Positions 37,633 through 46,151 of a DNA stretch of 64,000 nt are shown here, in pieces. The notes under the pieces were generated by a model. That model ran no database searches, was not told where the DNA came from, and worked only from the letters and a program-made list of their open reading frames with translations. The stretch comes from Bacillus sp. SA1-12 (GTDB lineage Bacteria; Bacillota; Bacilli; Bacillales; Bacillaceae). Numbering within the stretch: the first letter of the stretch is position 1; every line of letters begins with the position of its first letter. The stretch covers positions 1-64,000 of the forward strand of contig NZ_LATZ01000001.1 of the NCBI RefSeq assembly GCF_000981385.1. Reading direction: 5' to 3'. A program made the translations under genes and the position numbers.

Positions 37633-37740
37633 TGTGAGCAAGCGGACGTCATTCAGCTTCGAAGCAAAGGACGAGCACTGTCAGGGCAAATAACGTCGCG
37701 TTTTTGACTGCCGGTGCCTAGCCCTTCTAGATTCTAGACA
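37633..37740 (-). repeat. Dispersed repeat family B, copy 2 (inverted)
   Basis: TGTCAGGGCAAATAACG, CGCGTTTTTGACTGCC, GGTGCCTAGCCCTTCTAG: matches the reverse complement of the copy at 15605-15765. Lies between convergent genes. Confidence 0.6.
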
Positions 37741-37806
37741 AAATAGCCTTCAATACAAAATTATCTTATTTGTCCGTACTGACTAAGGCGCTCTGAACTT
37801 TTATTC

Positions 37807-38829
37807 TTACTCCGCAATATTAACAAAAATATCATCTACAGCAGGTTCTTTTTCAATTAAGTCAGCATCCTTCATCCAGCTAATGGTTTCTTCCCATTGT
37901 TCTTGGCTTTGACTGCCAAAGCCTTCCTCTGACTTCATAAGCGGTAATAGAATGTCCAAACTTTCCGTCTCTACTTCTTCTACTAATGGAAAGTTTGCTT
38001 CATCTTGATTCGTTAATAAGATGTTTAACGCTTCTTCTGGATTTTCTGCAGTAAATTCATATCCCTTTGTTGCAGCACGCCAAAAACCTTTAATACTTTC
38101 TTGTTCTATCTCCCAGGTTTTATCACTCGTTACTGCGATAAGCTCATTATAGCTTGGGATACCATAATCTGTTGGGTTTATATTACGAGTTGCATGGCCT
38201 TCATGTTTTAATACAGGTACCTCATGATTAATATAAGCCCCAACGACGGCATCTACCTTTTTACTAACTATGGATGATCCTAGCTCAAAGCCAACATCAA
38301 TCATTTCTACGCTTTCTGGATTTCCGCCATCTGCTTTCACCATTGATTGAATAAGAGATTCATTAAGCGGAATTCCAGGATACCCTACTTTTTTTCCTTC
38401 TAGATCCTTTGGTGATTGAATTTCGCTATCCTCTGGAAAAACAACCCGATTTAAAGGGGAACGGACAATTGCCCCTACAGATTTAATGTTCACATCTTGA
38501 TTTGCACGTGCAATAATGACATCTGGCTGATAGGAAATGCCTAATGTCACTTGACCGGCAGCGGCTAAATTAATAGGATCTGTCGGGTTAGCTGGAAATT
38601 GAATATCAACATTTAAGCCTTCTTCTTCAAAATAGCCTTTTTCCTGTGCCACATATAAAAAACTGTGAACGGCATTAGGATACCAATCCAGCATAATACT
38701 TATATCCTTTAACTCTTTTATTTCTTTTTCTCTGCTCGCAGTTTGCTTTGATGTGCTGTTCTCTCCGACAGAACATGCTGTCAGCAGCACAAGCATCATG
38801 CATAATAATAGCAATAAATATTTTTTCAT
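37807..38829 (-). CDS. thiY: ThiY-like HMP-precursor binding lipoprotein
   Basis: A 340-residue lipoprotein of the NMT1/THI5-like group, signal with lipobox LLTACS. Core LDWYPNAVHSFLYVAQEKGYF is the ThiY signature. It should bind N-formyl-4-amino-5-aminomethyl-2-methylpyrimidine, a thiamine breakdown product, and hand it to ThiXZ. ATG 38829 (GGAGGA before) overlaps the thiX stop as ATGA; the upstream ATG has no site. Last gene of the operon. Confidence 0.9.
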   Translation of the reverse strand: MKKYLLLLLCMMLVLLTACSVGENSTSKQTASREKEIKELKDISIMLDWYPNAVHSFLYVAQEKGYFEEEGLNVDIQFPANPTDPINLAAAGQVTLGISYQPDVIIARANQDVNIKSVGAIVRSPLNRVVFPEDSEIQSPKDLEGKKVGYPGIPLNESLIQSMVKADGGNPESVEMIDVGFELGSSIVSKKVDAVVGAYINHEVPVLKHEGHATRNINPTDYGIPSYNELIAVTSDKTWEIEQESIKGFWRAATKGYEFTAENPEEALNILLTNQDEANFPLVEEVETESLDILLPLMKSEEGFGSQSQEQWEETISWMKDADLIEKEPAVDDIFVNIAE

Positions 38830-39578
38830 TTTGTTTTCCTCCATCTTAGTGTTCTTCTTTCCATCCAGCCGACTAGCAGAAAAAGTAAAACCCCTACTGC
38901 TGATAACAAAATGATCGGAGCAAAAACACCAGCTCCATCAAATTGTGTCATCATTCTCCGGCTAAAATAACCTAACCCTGCTTGAGCACCGATCCATTCA
39001 CCTATAGCAGCCCCAATGACACTAAGAGTAACGGCAACCTTTAATCCGGAAAAGAAATGCGGCGCACTTGCTGGAACTTGAAGTTTAAAGAATAAATCTC
39101 TTTTACTCGCACCCATTGTTAATAATAAATCCCGGTATTCCTTGTTTGTTGAGCGAAGCCCATCATATGTATTAACAGTTATTGGGAAAAATGTGATAAG
39201 GACAGTTACAACAACCTTGCTCCAGATCGTATAACCAAACCAAAGGACAAAGATTGGAGCAAGAGCAATGATTGGAATGGTTTGTGACGAGATGATGATC
39301 GGATAAAAGGTTCTTTCAGCCGTTTTACTTAGGCTCATCCAAACAGCTAGGCCAACTCCAAAAACAATCGAAATTATAAGGCCAATCACAATGATTAATA
39401 ATGTTGCCGGTAAATGTTCGAAAAATAAGGGAGCTTTTATTTCCCATAACTTATAAACAATATCGGATGGGGCCGGTAAAATAAATCCCAAATCAACAAT
39501 TCTTGCGCAGAATTCCCAAATGAATAGAAAGCCGATAACAAGAAGACTTGCAGCAGCATACTTTTGGAAAAACTTCAT
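38826..39578 (-). CDS. thiX: ThiX-like permease
   Basis: A 250-residue ABC permease of the SsuC/TauC type with about six spans. The EAA loop is LLLTMGASKRDLFFKLQVPASAPHFFSGLKV, giving the conserved G near residue 155. With ThiZ and ThiY it forms the importer for formyl-aminopyrimidine. It overlaps thiZ by ATGA (4 nt) and thiY by 4 nt, so translation is tightly coupled. Confidence 0.88.
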   Translation of the reverse strand: MKFFQKYAAASLLVIGFLFIWEFCARIVDLGFILPAPSDIVYKLWEIKAPLFFEHLPATLLIIVIGLIISIVFGVGLAVWMSLSKTAERTFYPIIISSQTIPIIALAPIFVLWFGYTIWSKVVVTVLITFFPITVNTYDGLRSTNKEYRDLLLTMGASKRDLFFKLQVPASAPHFFSGLKVAVTLSVIGAAIGEWIGAQAGLGYFSRRMMTQFDGAGVFAPIILLSAVGVLLFLLVGWMERRTLRWRKTK

Positions 39579-40339
39579 GATTTCCTCCTAGCTCGAAGCT
39601 GGTCAATTAAATAATCCTTCAGCTTAATCACTTCAGGCTTATTTAAATCCTTTAACTCTCGCGGGCGCTCAAGTGGAACCTTAACTTCCTCAAGTTTGCT
39701 TGACGGCATATCTGTAAAAATAAAGATTCGATCTGATAAAAACAGAGCTTCGTTGACATCATGTGTAATAAAAAGAATCGTTTCCTTGCGTTTTTCCCAT
39801 TTGGATAGGAGCCACTCTTGCAAGGAAATTCTTGTAATGGCATCAAGGGCACTAAATGGTTCATCCAAAAGCAGAACCTCTGAACCGCTTAATATCGTGC
39901 GCAGAAAAGACACCCTTTGTCTCATCCCGCCGGATAAGTCACTAGGGAAGCAGTCTTCCACACCTTTCAGTCCGAATTCTTCAAGTAGACCCAGGACCCG
40001 CTTGTGTGCTTCTTTTTTGTTAACCCCATTTATTTCTAAAGGAAGTGCAGCATTTTCGACAATTGTTCGCCACGGCAGCAGCAAATCTTGCTGAGGCATA
40101 TAACCGACCTTCCCAAGTCGGTTTGATTCTAATTTATTCCGTAAAAAGATTTCACCTTCTGTTGGTTGTTCCAGACCTGTCACCAATTTAAACAATGTGC
40201 TTTTGCCAGATCCGCTTGGACCAATGATACTAACGAACTCCCCTTCATTTACCTGAATATCAAAATCTTTTAAAATTGGCGTTTTTCCTTCTTCATAGTG
40301 AAAGGATACATGTTGAAACTTCAATACTGAATTACTCAT
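39575..40339 (-). CDS. thiZ: ThiZ-like ABC ATPase
   Basis: A 254-residue ABC ATPase of the SsuB/TauB type. Walker A GPSGSGKST, Q-loop MPQQDLLLPW, signature LSGGMRQRVSFLR, Walker B LLLDEPFSALD, His ITHDVNEA. It powers ThiXY uptake. ATG 40339 overlaps the tenA stop by 8 nt; the longer upstream reading is within tenA and has no site. Confidence 0.9.
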   Translation of the reverse strand: MSNSVLKFQHVSFHYEEGKTPILKDFDIQVNEGEFVSIIGPSGSGKSTLFKLVTGLEQPTEGEIFLRNKLESNRLGKVGYMPQQDLLLPWRTIVENAALPLEINGVNKKEAHKRVLGLLEEFGLKGVEDCFPSDLSGGMRQRVSFLRTILSGSEVLLLDEPFSALDAITRISLQEWLLSKWEKRKETILFITHDVNEALFLSDRIFIFTDMPSSKLEEVKVPLERPRELKDLNKPEVIKLKDYLIDQLRARRKS

Positions 40340-41006
40340 CGATTGGCCACATCGCTTCGTTATAAGCCATATCCCAAAACATGTATTCAAATCGTGTGGT
40401 ATTAAGAAAAATCTCCTCCAATTTTTCCAGCTCCGCTTCAGGCTTACCCTCTGCTACTTGATCCATTAACTCTATACACCATGTTGCAAGCTGCCCAAAT
40501 TCATCTGAAGCATACATGTTTATCCATTCTCCATAAAACACATGCTCACTTGCCCCTTCGATTTTTTTAAGCTCTTTGCCGATCTCCCAATAGCTCCACA
40601 TGCAAGGAAGCAATGCGGCAACAAGCTCTGCAAGCGTACCATTTTGGCTTACATGTAACATATAATGTGTGTATGCAAGTGTTGTTGGTGAAGGTTTTGC
40701 TGTTTCCAGCTCCTCATCAGTAATTTCAAATTTTTTCGCATATTGGCGATGAAGCTCCATTTCTTCATTAAGCGTTGAATCTAGTAATTTAGCAAATTTC
40801 CCCATCGTCTCTAGGTCTGTCGCTTTTACAGCACCTAAAGCAAAAACCTTTGCATATTCAATTAAATATAAGTAATCCTGTACCATGTAAAATCGGAACT
40901 TTTCCTTCTCCAATGTACCATTTCCCATTTTCTGAACGAACGGATGGGCATGATTTCGATTCCATATTGGCAGTACCTTATCATAAAGCCTTTGACTAAG
41001 TTTCAT
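40332..41006 (-). CDS. tenA: Aminopyrimidine aminohydrolase TenA
   Basis: A 224-residue TenA/thiaminase II, all-helical, same length class as B. subtilis TenA (236). Active-site Cys in LLPCMWSYWEIG (about residue 135) and Glu in FEYMFWDMAY near the C-terminus. It hydrolyses aminomethylpyrimidine to hydroxymethylpyrimidine, the salvage step after YlmB. The operon order gives the full pathway. RBS GGAGGG before ATG 41006. Confidence 0.95.
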   Translation of the reverse strand: MKLSQRLYDKVLPIWNRNHAHPFVQKMGNGTLEKEKFRFYMVQDYLYLIEYAKVFALGAVKATDLETMGKFAKLLDSTLNEEMELHRQYAKKFEITDEELETAKPSPTTLAYTHYMLHVSQNGTLAELVAALLPCMWSYWEIGKELKKIEGASEHVFYGEWINMYASDEFGQLATWCIELMDQVAEGKPEAELEKLEEIFLNTTRFEYMFWDMAYNEAMWPIDE

Positions 41007-41040
41007 CCTTTTCCCTCCTAAATTTCTTTAACAAATCGAG

Positions 41041-42321
41041 TCAAGCTCGTTCTGTATGACACCAGTCATAAATAAACGCCAAAATAACCTTTGTATAAGA
41101 AATAAGCTGTTCTATTGGAAGTTTCTCATTTATGGCATGCGCATTTTGTAAGTTTCCTGGTCCATAAATCGCTGTAGGAATTCCTGCCTCACCTAACCAG
41201 CCGCCATCTGTTACTGAAGGAGAGACATCGACAATCGCCTGATCGTTTAATATGGCCTGATGTGCTGAAGCTAATTGCTTCACTCCGAGATGATCAGGAT
41301 CAACCTCCAGTGAAGGAAAGATTTCTCCGCGATCAACAATCATTGATTTCCCGCCCCATTCGAAAGTAGGCGGATTTTCTCTAAGCCAAGGATCAGCGTT
41401 CGCCACATTTTGTATATGTGTTTCAATTTCGTTTATGATTTGCTCATACGTTTCATTTGGATAATAGTGAACCGTAATCCATAGCCTGCATTCGTCAGCT
41501 ATAAAAGCTGCATGCCGTCCCCCTTCAATAACTGCAGGATTTATTGTGTTTGTCCCTGGCATAAACCCTGGATAACATTTCGTCACAGCCCAATGCCGTT
41601 CAAGCTCTTGCAGCCCCTGAATAATGTTTGTCATTTTCTCGATTGCGCTTGCACCAAATAACTTTCCTCCTGCATGAATCATTTGTCTACGTGTTGCATC
41701 ATGAAAGGTTTGCGGGCTCTTTACCGTAATCCATCCTGTAATGACACCGCCTTGACCTTGAATATGTAAATCACTTGTGTCAACTACAACAGCAAAATCT
41801 GCAGTATATCCCCTTTTGCAGCATTCCAATGTCCCAGCCTCGCCGACCTCTTCACCAATGACCGACTGGAAGGTTAAATTACCAGGGAGTTCAATCCCTG
41901 CTTCATGTATTAACTGTATAGCGAACAATGCACCGGCTAAACCGCCTTTCATATCAGCAGCACCTCGACCGATAATATTCCCGTCCTTTACAACAGGATA
42001 AAAAGGGTGCACCTCCCATTCTTCATCCTCACTGACTTCTGCTACATCAATATGACCATTAATGATTAAGCTGTTAAAGCGATCTGAAGCAGTCCCAATA
42101 CGAACTCCAACAACATTCGGATCATTGGGATAAACATCCCACATATCAATCGTGAAGCCTTTTTCACTTAAAAAATCAGCAACAAATTGTTGGGCTTCCT
42201 TAGTGTTTCTTGCAGGCGGTGCTGGTGTTTTATATTCGATTAGCCTTTTAAGCAATTCAATCAGCTCATCTTTTCGGGAATCAACTTGTTCTACTAATTG
42301 CTGAATATGATCTGCTGCCAT
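41041..42321 (-). CDS. ylmB: Formylaminopyrimidine deformylase (YlmB-like, ArgE/DapE family)
   Basis: A 426-residue M20-family metallo-hydrolase. Metal site: INGHIDVAE, RGAADMKGGLAG, GEEVGEAGT, and a late His in GPGNLQNAHAINEK. Its place behind a TPP riboswitch with tenA and thiXYZ identifies it as N-formyl-4-amino-5-aminomethyl-2-methylpyrimidine deformylase. ATG 42321, with GGGGAGG before, is correct; the longer reading runs into the riboswitch terminator. Confidence 0.9.
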   Translation of the reverse strand: MAADHIQQLVEQVDSRKDELIELLKRLIEYKTPAPPARNTKEAQQFVADFLSEKGFTIDMWDVYPNDPNVVGVRIGTASDRFNSLIINGHIDVAEVSEDEEWEVHPFYPVVKDGNIIGRGAADMKGGLAGALFAIQLIHEAGIELPGNLTFQSVIGEEVGEAGTLECCKRGYTADFAVVVDTSDLHIQGQGGVITGWITVKSPQTFHDATRRQMIHAGGKLFGASAIEKMTNIIQGLQELERHWAVTKCYPGFMPGTNTINPAVIEGGRHAAFIADECRLWITVHYYPNETYEQIINEIETHIQNVANADPWLRENPPTFEWGGKSMIVDRGEIFPSLEVDPDHLGVKQLASAHQAILNDQAIVDVSPSVTDGGWLGEAGIPTAIYGPGNLQNAHAINEKLPIEQLISYTKVILAFIYDWCHTERA

Positions 42322-42353
42322 TGTTTTGCCTCCCCATCCTTTTTTCAGAAATG

Positions 42354-42387
42354 AAAAAACCACTTCTCATTTGAAGAAGTGGTTTGA
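42354..42387 (-). terminator. Riboswitch terminator before ylmB
   Basis: Arms AAACCACTTCT and AGAAGTGGTTT (42357-42367, 42375-42385) with a 7-nt loop; on the minus strand a T run follows. Paired with the aptamer at 42454. Confidence 0.9.
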
Positions 42388-42453
42388 ACATACAAAATTA
42401 TGTATAAACATCCAAAACAATAATATTTTCCGACGTTTATCAAATATTTTCAA

Positions 42454-42545
42454 ACACCTCTTCCCTACGCTAGTATTATCTAGATCAGGTAATAAGGGTC
42501 AAGGCTTCATGCCTCTCTCAGCTTTTAAAAGCTCCCCTAGCGGTG
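42454..42545 (-). ncRNA. TPP riboswitch upstream of the salvage operon
   Basis: On the minus strand: TAGGGGAGC, CTGAGAGAGGC, TTGACCCTTATTACCTGATC, AATACTAGCGTAGGGAAG, closed by CACC/GGTG. Same architecture as the thiC riboswitch. High TPP should stop transcription of ylmB-tenA-thiZXY. Confidence 0.95.
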
Positions 42546-42643
42546 AATTCTATTAAATTATGCTACAATCATTTCAATCATTGATTATATTATTTTTAAC
42601 ACAATCTATCTTTTTTGGCAACAGAATTAAATTACGCAAGGCT

Positions 42644-43624
42644 TTATAATCCACTCACATTGTCCACAAGCTGTTTATTTGAATGAATGATACGGTCCTC
42701 ATATCGTTTAAACAAATAACCAAATATGGATGCCAGGACTTGCTGAAACAGCATTCCGATAATTACAGGGACTGCGACAGCAGCTGGAAAATATTGAACG
42801 GCTATAACAGCTCCAGCACTAATATTGCGCATTCCGCCAGTAAAGATCATCGCTACTTTTGTTTCCCGATCTCTTTTTAACCAGTTCGCTACCATCCAAG
42901 TTAGTAAATATCCGAAGAAAGCAAGAATAAAAACAGTCACAGCTATTATAACAAGCTTCGCCGTTATATTTGATAAATAAGGGGCTACAACAGCTCCATT
43001 GATCATAACAACCAAACCAAGACCAAGTTTAGAAAATGGGGCTAATGCTTTCCCTGCTTGAACACTTTTCTCTTTAGAAAAATGATTCAGCGTCATACCT
43101 AATATAGATGGTAAAACGACCATATATAACAATCCGTACATAATCGATAATATACTAATTTCTACTTTCTGCCCAACAAGAAAAGAAAGAGTATGAGGCA
43201 CAAGGAACGGAGATAAGATCGTATCAAGCAAAATAATCGAAAGGGCCAATGCAATATTGCCTTTGTAAATCGTTACCCAAATGAAGCTGGTTATGCCAGT
43301 AGGAATAACAGCAGCAAGCACAAGTCCGGTCGATGTAAAAGGGTCATTTGCAAAGATTAGATGTCCTGCCCCCCATGCAATGACAGGCATTCCTAAATGC
43401 AAAACAAATAAAATAATAAGTAAGGGAAGCGGACTTTTTAGTGCACCTTTAAGGGAAGAAAAGTTTGAGTTAAGACTACCTGAGAAAGTTATTATAGCAA
43501 AAATCCAAGGGATTAAAAATGATAAAGACGATAAATGATTAGCAAAGATCACACCCAATATGACGCTTACAGGTGTAAGGAATGGCATAAATCTTTCAAG
43601 CTGCCGATTAAATGTTTGAAGCAT
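42644..43624 (-). CDS. Bile-acid:sodium symporter (BASS) family transporter
   Basis: A 326-residue membrane protein with about 9-10 spans of the BASS family (YocS-like). Conserved VIPTGITSFIWVTI and MIFTGGMRNISAG are the crossover-helix regions that bind sodium and substrate. Natural substrates in bacteria are mostly unknown small organic acids. It stands upstream of the thiamine-salvage riboswitch, on the same strand, and may or may not be linked to it. RBS AGGAGA before ATG. Confidence 0.85.
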   Translation of the reverse strand: MLQTFNRQLERFMPFLTPVSVILGVIFANHLSSLSFLIPWIFAIITFSGSLNSNFSSLKGALKSPLPLLIILFVLHLGMPVIAWGAGHLIFANDPFTSTGLVLAAVIPTGITSFIWVTIYKGNIALALSIILLDTILSPFLVPHTLSFLVGQKVEISILSIMYGLLYMVVLPSILGMTLNHFSKEKSVQAGKALAPFSKLGLGLVVMINGAVVAPYLSNITAKLVIIAVTVFILAFFGYLLTWMVANWLKRDRETKVAMIFTGGMRNISAGAVIAVQYFPAAVAVPVIIGMLFQQVLASIFGYLFKRYEDRIIHSNKQLVDNVSGL

Positions 43625-44247
43625 TACGCATTCTCCTATTCTAAAATAGAACCAATTATTTAAGGAAAATTCTGAATTCTTTTGTATTTTCCTTCCCTTA
43701 GTGAATATTTCTTTACATAAATTTTAACACAATAACTTAAAAAAAGTAGCCTCATTATTCCTTAAAGAAGAGCTACTTTTTTTATCGTTTACTGTTGTTA
43801 CACGAAAAAAATTAATCGTCAATTGAATTGCAGACTACATTGATAAAATGACTGATAATGTCAATGTAAGCCTCCCTGGAAGATTAGAGGGAAAACTAAC
43901 ACAAAAATTATTAACCCTTTATATCCTTATATTTTTCACGAAGAATGTCTTGGAAATCCTGTTAATTTTCCAATATAAATTTGCTTTGTTGGAAAAGTTA
44001 GTCTTGCCCCAGTTTATTAAAATAGTTGGGAATATTTTATATGTATATTGTAAGACGATTAGAAATGTAAGTCAATTTAATTTCATCACTCTAATCAGTA
44101 GGTTTAAACTTATCCTGTTGAAACTTTATTTAGACCAGCATGTTCATTTTCTTCTTCAATTTTCCATTTTAATTCAAGTAATGTTTTTTCTAACTAAGCA
44201 CAAACTATCATTATTAAAAAAATGAGTTACGGAGATGACATGTTATT
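43625..44247. other. Long gene-free stretch upstream of the secreted-protein gene
   Basis: Very AT-rich. Contains the hairpin terminator at 43739-43784 (arms AAAAAGTAGC / GCTACTTTTT). A 125-codon reading frame at 43848-44225 has no ribosome binding site and reads as random hydrophobic sequence; I do not call it a gene. Confidence 0.55.
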
Positions 44248-45096
44248 GTGAAAAGCTTTATTGTTACCATTGGATTATTCATTTTTATGAATTGTTTTTG
44301 GAACGAATTTACATATGCTGCTTCTAATGAAAATAGACAAACTCCAATAAGTTTCCAAATAACCCTTCAAAATTGGGAAGCTGTTAACAAGATTTTGCCC
44401 AGGAAATCAATCTTTACAGTTATTGATGTAGAAACTGGTAAAAGCTTTGATGTACAGCGAAGGGCCGGCAGCAGACATGCAGATGTTCAGCCCATTACCA
44501 AAAAAGACACGAAGATTATGAAAGAAATCTATGATGGAAGATGGAGCTGGCGAAGAAAAGCTGTCTTGATTCTTGCCAATGACAGTTTAATCCCTGCCTC
44601 AATGCACGGCATGCCGCACGGTGCGGGAGCGCTTCAAAATGGATTTCCCGGCCATTTCTGTATTCATTTCCCTGGAAGCACAACCCATCGCTCAGGAAAA
44701 GCCGATCTATCTCACCATGTGATGATATTGAAAGCCGCAGGGAAAATTGACGATTATTTCACAAACCTTCAAGCAGAACAATTATTAAATGTTTTTCTAG
44801 TGACGATTAAAAACCACGATAACGAATTAGCAGCAAAGCTATCAATAAGTAATCAAAAAAAATGGAAAAATAAGCTTAGTACTATTAAACAGATTGAAGC
44901 CATTCAGTGGACAATTTCACAAACAAATGAAGAAGAGTCTCACTATTCAATAGTCACTCAAATTCCTGTTGAGGTAAAAATGTTTATTAAGGAAAATGGA
45001 GCTGTTAAAGCAAACCTTGTTTTTACATTAGTGAGAACTTCACCTCTTTCACCATGGAAAGTTAATATTGATCCATTGCTAACTACAATTAACTAA
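44248..45096 (+). CDS. Secreted protein with HG...GHFCIHF signature
   Basis: A 282-residue protein with a signal peptide (about 1-25, ends TYAAS). Central region: VIDVETGKSFDVQRRAGSRH, YDGRWSWRRKAVLIL, then SMHGMPHGAGALQNGFPGHFCIHFPGSTTHRS. An HG followed by a G-H-F-C-I-H-F core resembles the HG...SHGCIR/L active site of YkuD L,D-transpeptidases, but the order and spacing differ, so a divergent Cys enzyme of the cell wall is inference. The C-terminal part is unrecognised. It is followed after 31 bp by a VanW gene, likely one operon. Confidence 0.65.
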   Translation: MKSFIVTIGLFIFMNCFWNEFTYAASNENRQTPISFQITLQNWEAVNKILPRKSIFTVIDVETGKSFDVQRRAGSRHADVQPITKKDTKIMKEIYDGRWSWRRKAVLILANDSLIPASMHGMPHGAGALQNGFPGHFCIHFPGSTTHRSGKADLSHHVMILKAAGKIDDYFTNLQAEQLLNVFLVTIKNHDNELAAKLSISNQKKWKNKLSTIKQIEAIQWTISQTNEEESHYSIVTQIPVEVKMFIKENGAVKANLVFTLVRTSPLSPWKVNIDPLLTTIN

Positions 45097-45127
45097 TATT
45101 AAGAAACGGAAAAGGGGTAGGGCATAT

Positions 45128-46045
45128 ATGAAGATGATTTTAGTGCTATTATTGCTGGCTTTACAGCCTGCCAATATTTCTGAGGATATATCATTAACCT
45201 ATGAGGGTGAAAAAATACACAGCATACATCGCTCAGAGTATGCTCTGCCCCCTTTTGGCCAATCCGTGATCGATCAGGAAAAATATAGTCAACTCGAAAA
45301 ACAACTGGAAACATCAGTTTTTAAAAAACCAACAGATGCAACCATTGACGAACATGGACATTTAGTGAGTGAAAAAATGGGCTATCAGCTTAACCGAGAG
45401 AAATTCAAAGAAGCATTTTATCAGTCTTTTTTTAATGAAGGAACAACTTCTATAGAAATCCCTGTCAGAACGATCTACCCGAAGGTTGACAGTGAATTAT
45501 TAACAAGCATTAGCTCAAAAAAAATCAGCCAATATATTACCTTTTTTAATAGTAGAAACAAAGAACGCTCACACAATATCCAATTAGCGTCTAATGCGAT
45601 CAATAACTATGTGGTGTTTCCGGGAGAAACATTTTCATTTAATGCTGTTGTTGGAAAACGGACAGTTGAAAAAGGGTACCTGCCAGCACCTGTGATTGTA
45701 AGAGGAGAATTATCGGAAGGTGTGGGCGGCGGAATATGCCAGGTTTCCTCCACCCTGTTTAACGCAGTAGATCGAGCAGGGGTAAAAATTCTCGAACGTT
45801 ATTCACATAGCAGAAGAGTGCCTTATGTTCCGCCAAATCGGGATGCAACAGTAAGCTGGTATGGTCCGGATTTTGTCTTTAAAAACCTACACAACCAGCC
45901 TCTGCTAATCCGCTCAAAAGTAATCGGGGGCCAGTTAATCATTGTCATTCTCTCTTCCGATTCTTTTTCGGATACTAAACGAGAGGTACCAAGTGCACCA
46001 GATACTTTGCCTAAAGAAGAACAAGTGAACAAAGATCCTCATTAG
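45128..46045 (+). CDS. VanW family protein
   Basis: A 305-residue secreted protein. N-terminal hydrophobic segment (about 1-17), variable region to about 150, then a VanW domain (YVVFPGETFSFNAVVGKR, GYLPAPVIVRGELSEGVGGGICQVSSTLFNAV, ERYSHSRRVPYVP, WYGPDFVFKN). VanW proteins are linked to peptidoglycan but their activity is not settled. The conserved GGGICQVSSTL block is intact. It lies behind the HG...CIHF protein on the same strand. Confidence 0.88.
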   Translation: MKMILVLLLLALQPANISEDISLTYEGEKIHSIHRSEYALPPFGQSVIDQEKYSQLEKQLETSVFKKPTDATIDEHGHLVSEKMGYQLNREKFKEAFYQSFFNEGTTSIEIPVRTIYPKVDSELLTSISSKKISQYITFFNSRNKERSHNIQLASNAINNYVVFPGETFSFNAVVGKRTVEKGYLPAPVIVRGELSEGVGGGICQVSSTLFNAVDRAGVKILERYSHSRRVPYVPPNRDATVSWYGPDFVFKNLHNQPLLIRSKVIGGQLIIVILSSDSFSDTKREVPSAPDTLPKEEQVNKDPH

Positions 46046-46072
46046 GGCATTTTTAAATAACTGAAACTAAAT

Positions 46073-46144
46073 CAAAGGGTTCCGCCACAAACACTTATTT
46101 AAGACGTAAATAGTGCTTAACGATCATCGTGTCTGGACCCTTTT
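46073..46144. repeat. Hairpin repeat family A copy between vanW-type and xylB genes
   Basis: Ends CAAAGGGTTCCGCC and GTGTCTGGACCCTTTT, with inner ACACTTATTT/AAATAGTG. Lies between convergent genes, likely a bidirectional terminator. Confidence 0.6.
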
Positions 46145-46151
46145 CATTAGT

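Noticed and set aside
43848-44225. 125-codon plus-strand frame
   Set aside because: No ribosome binding site, composition of random AT-rich DNA, no recognisable motif.
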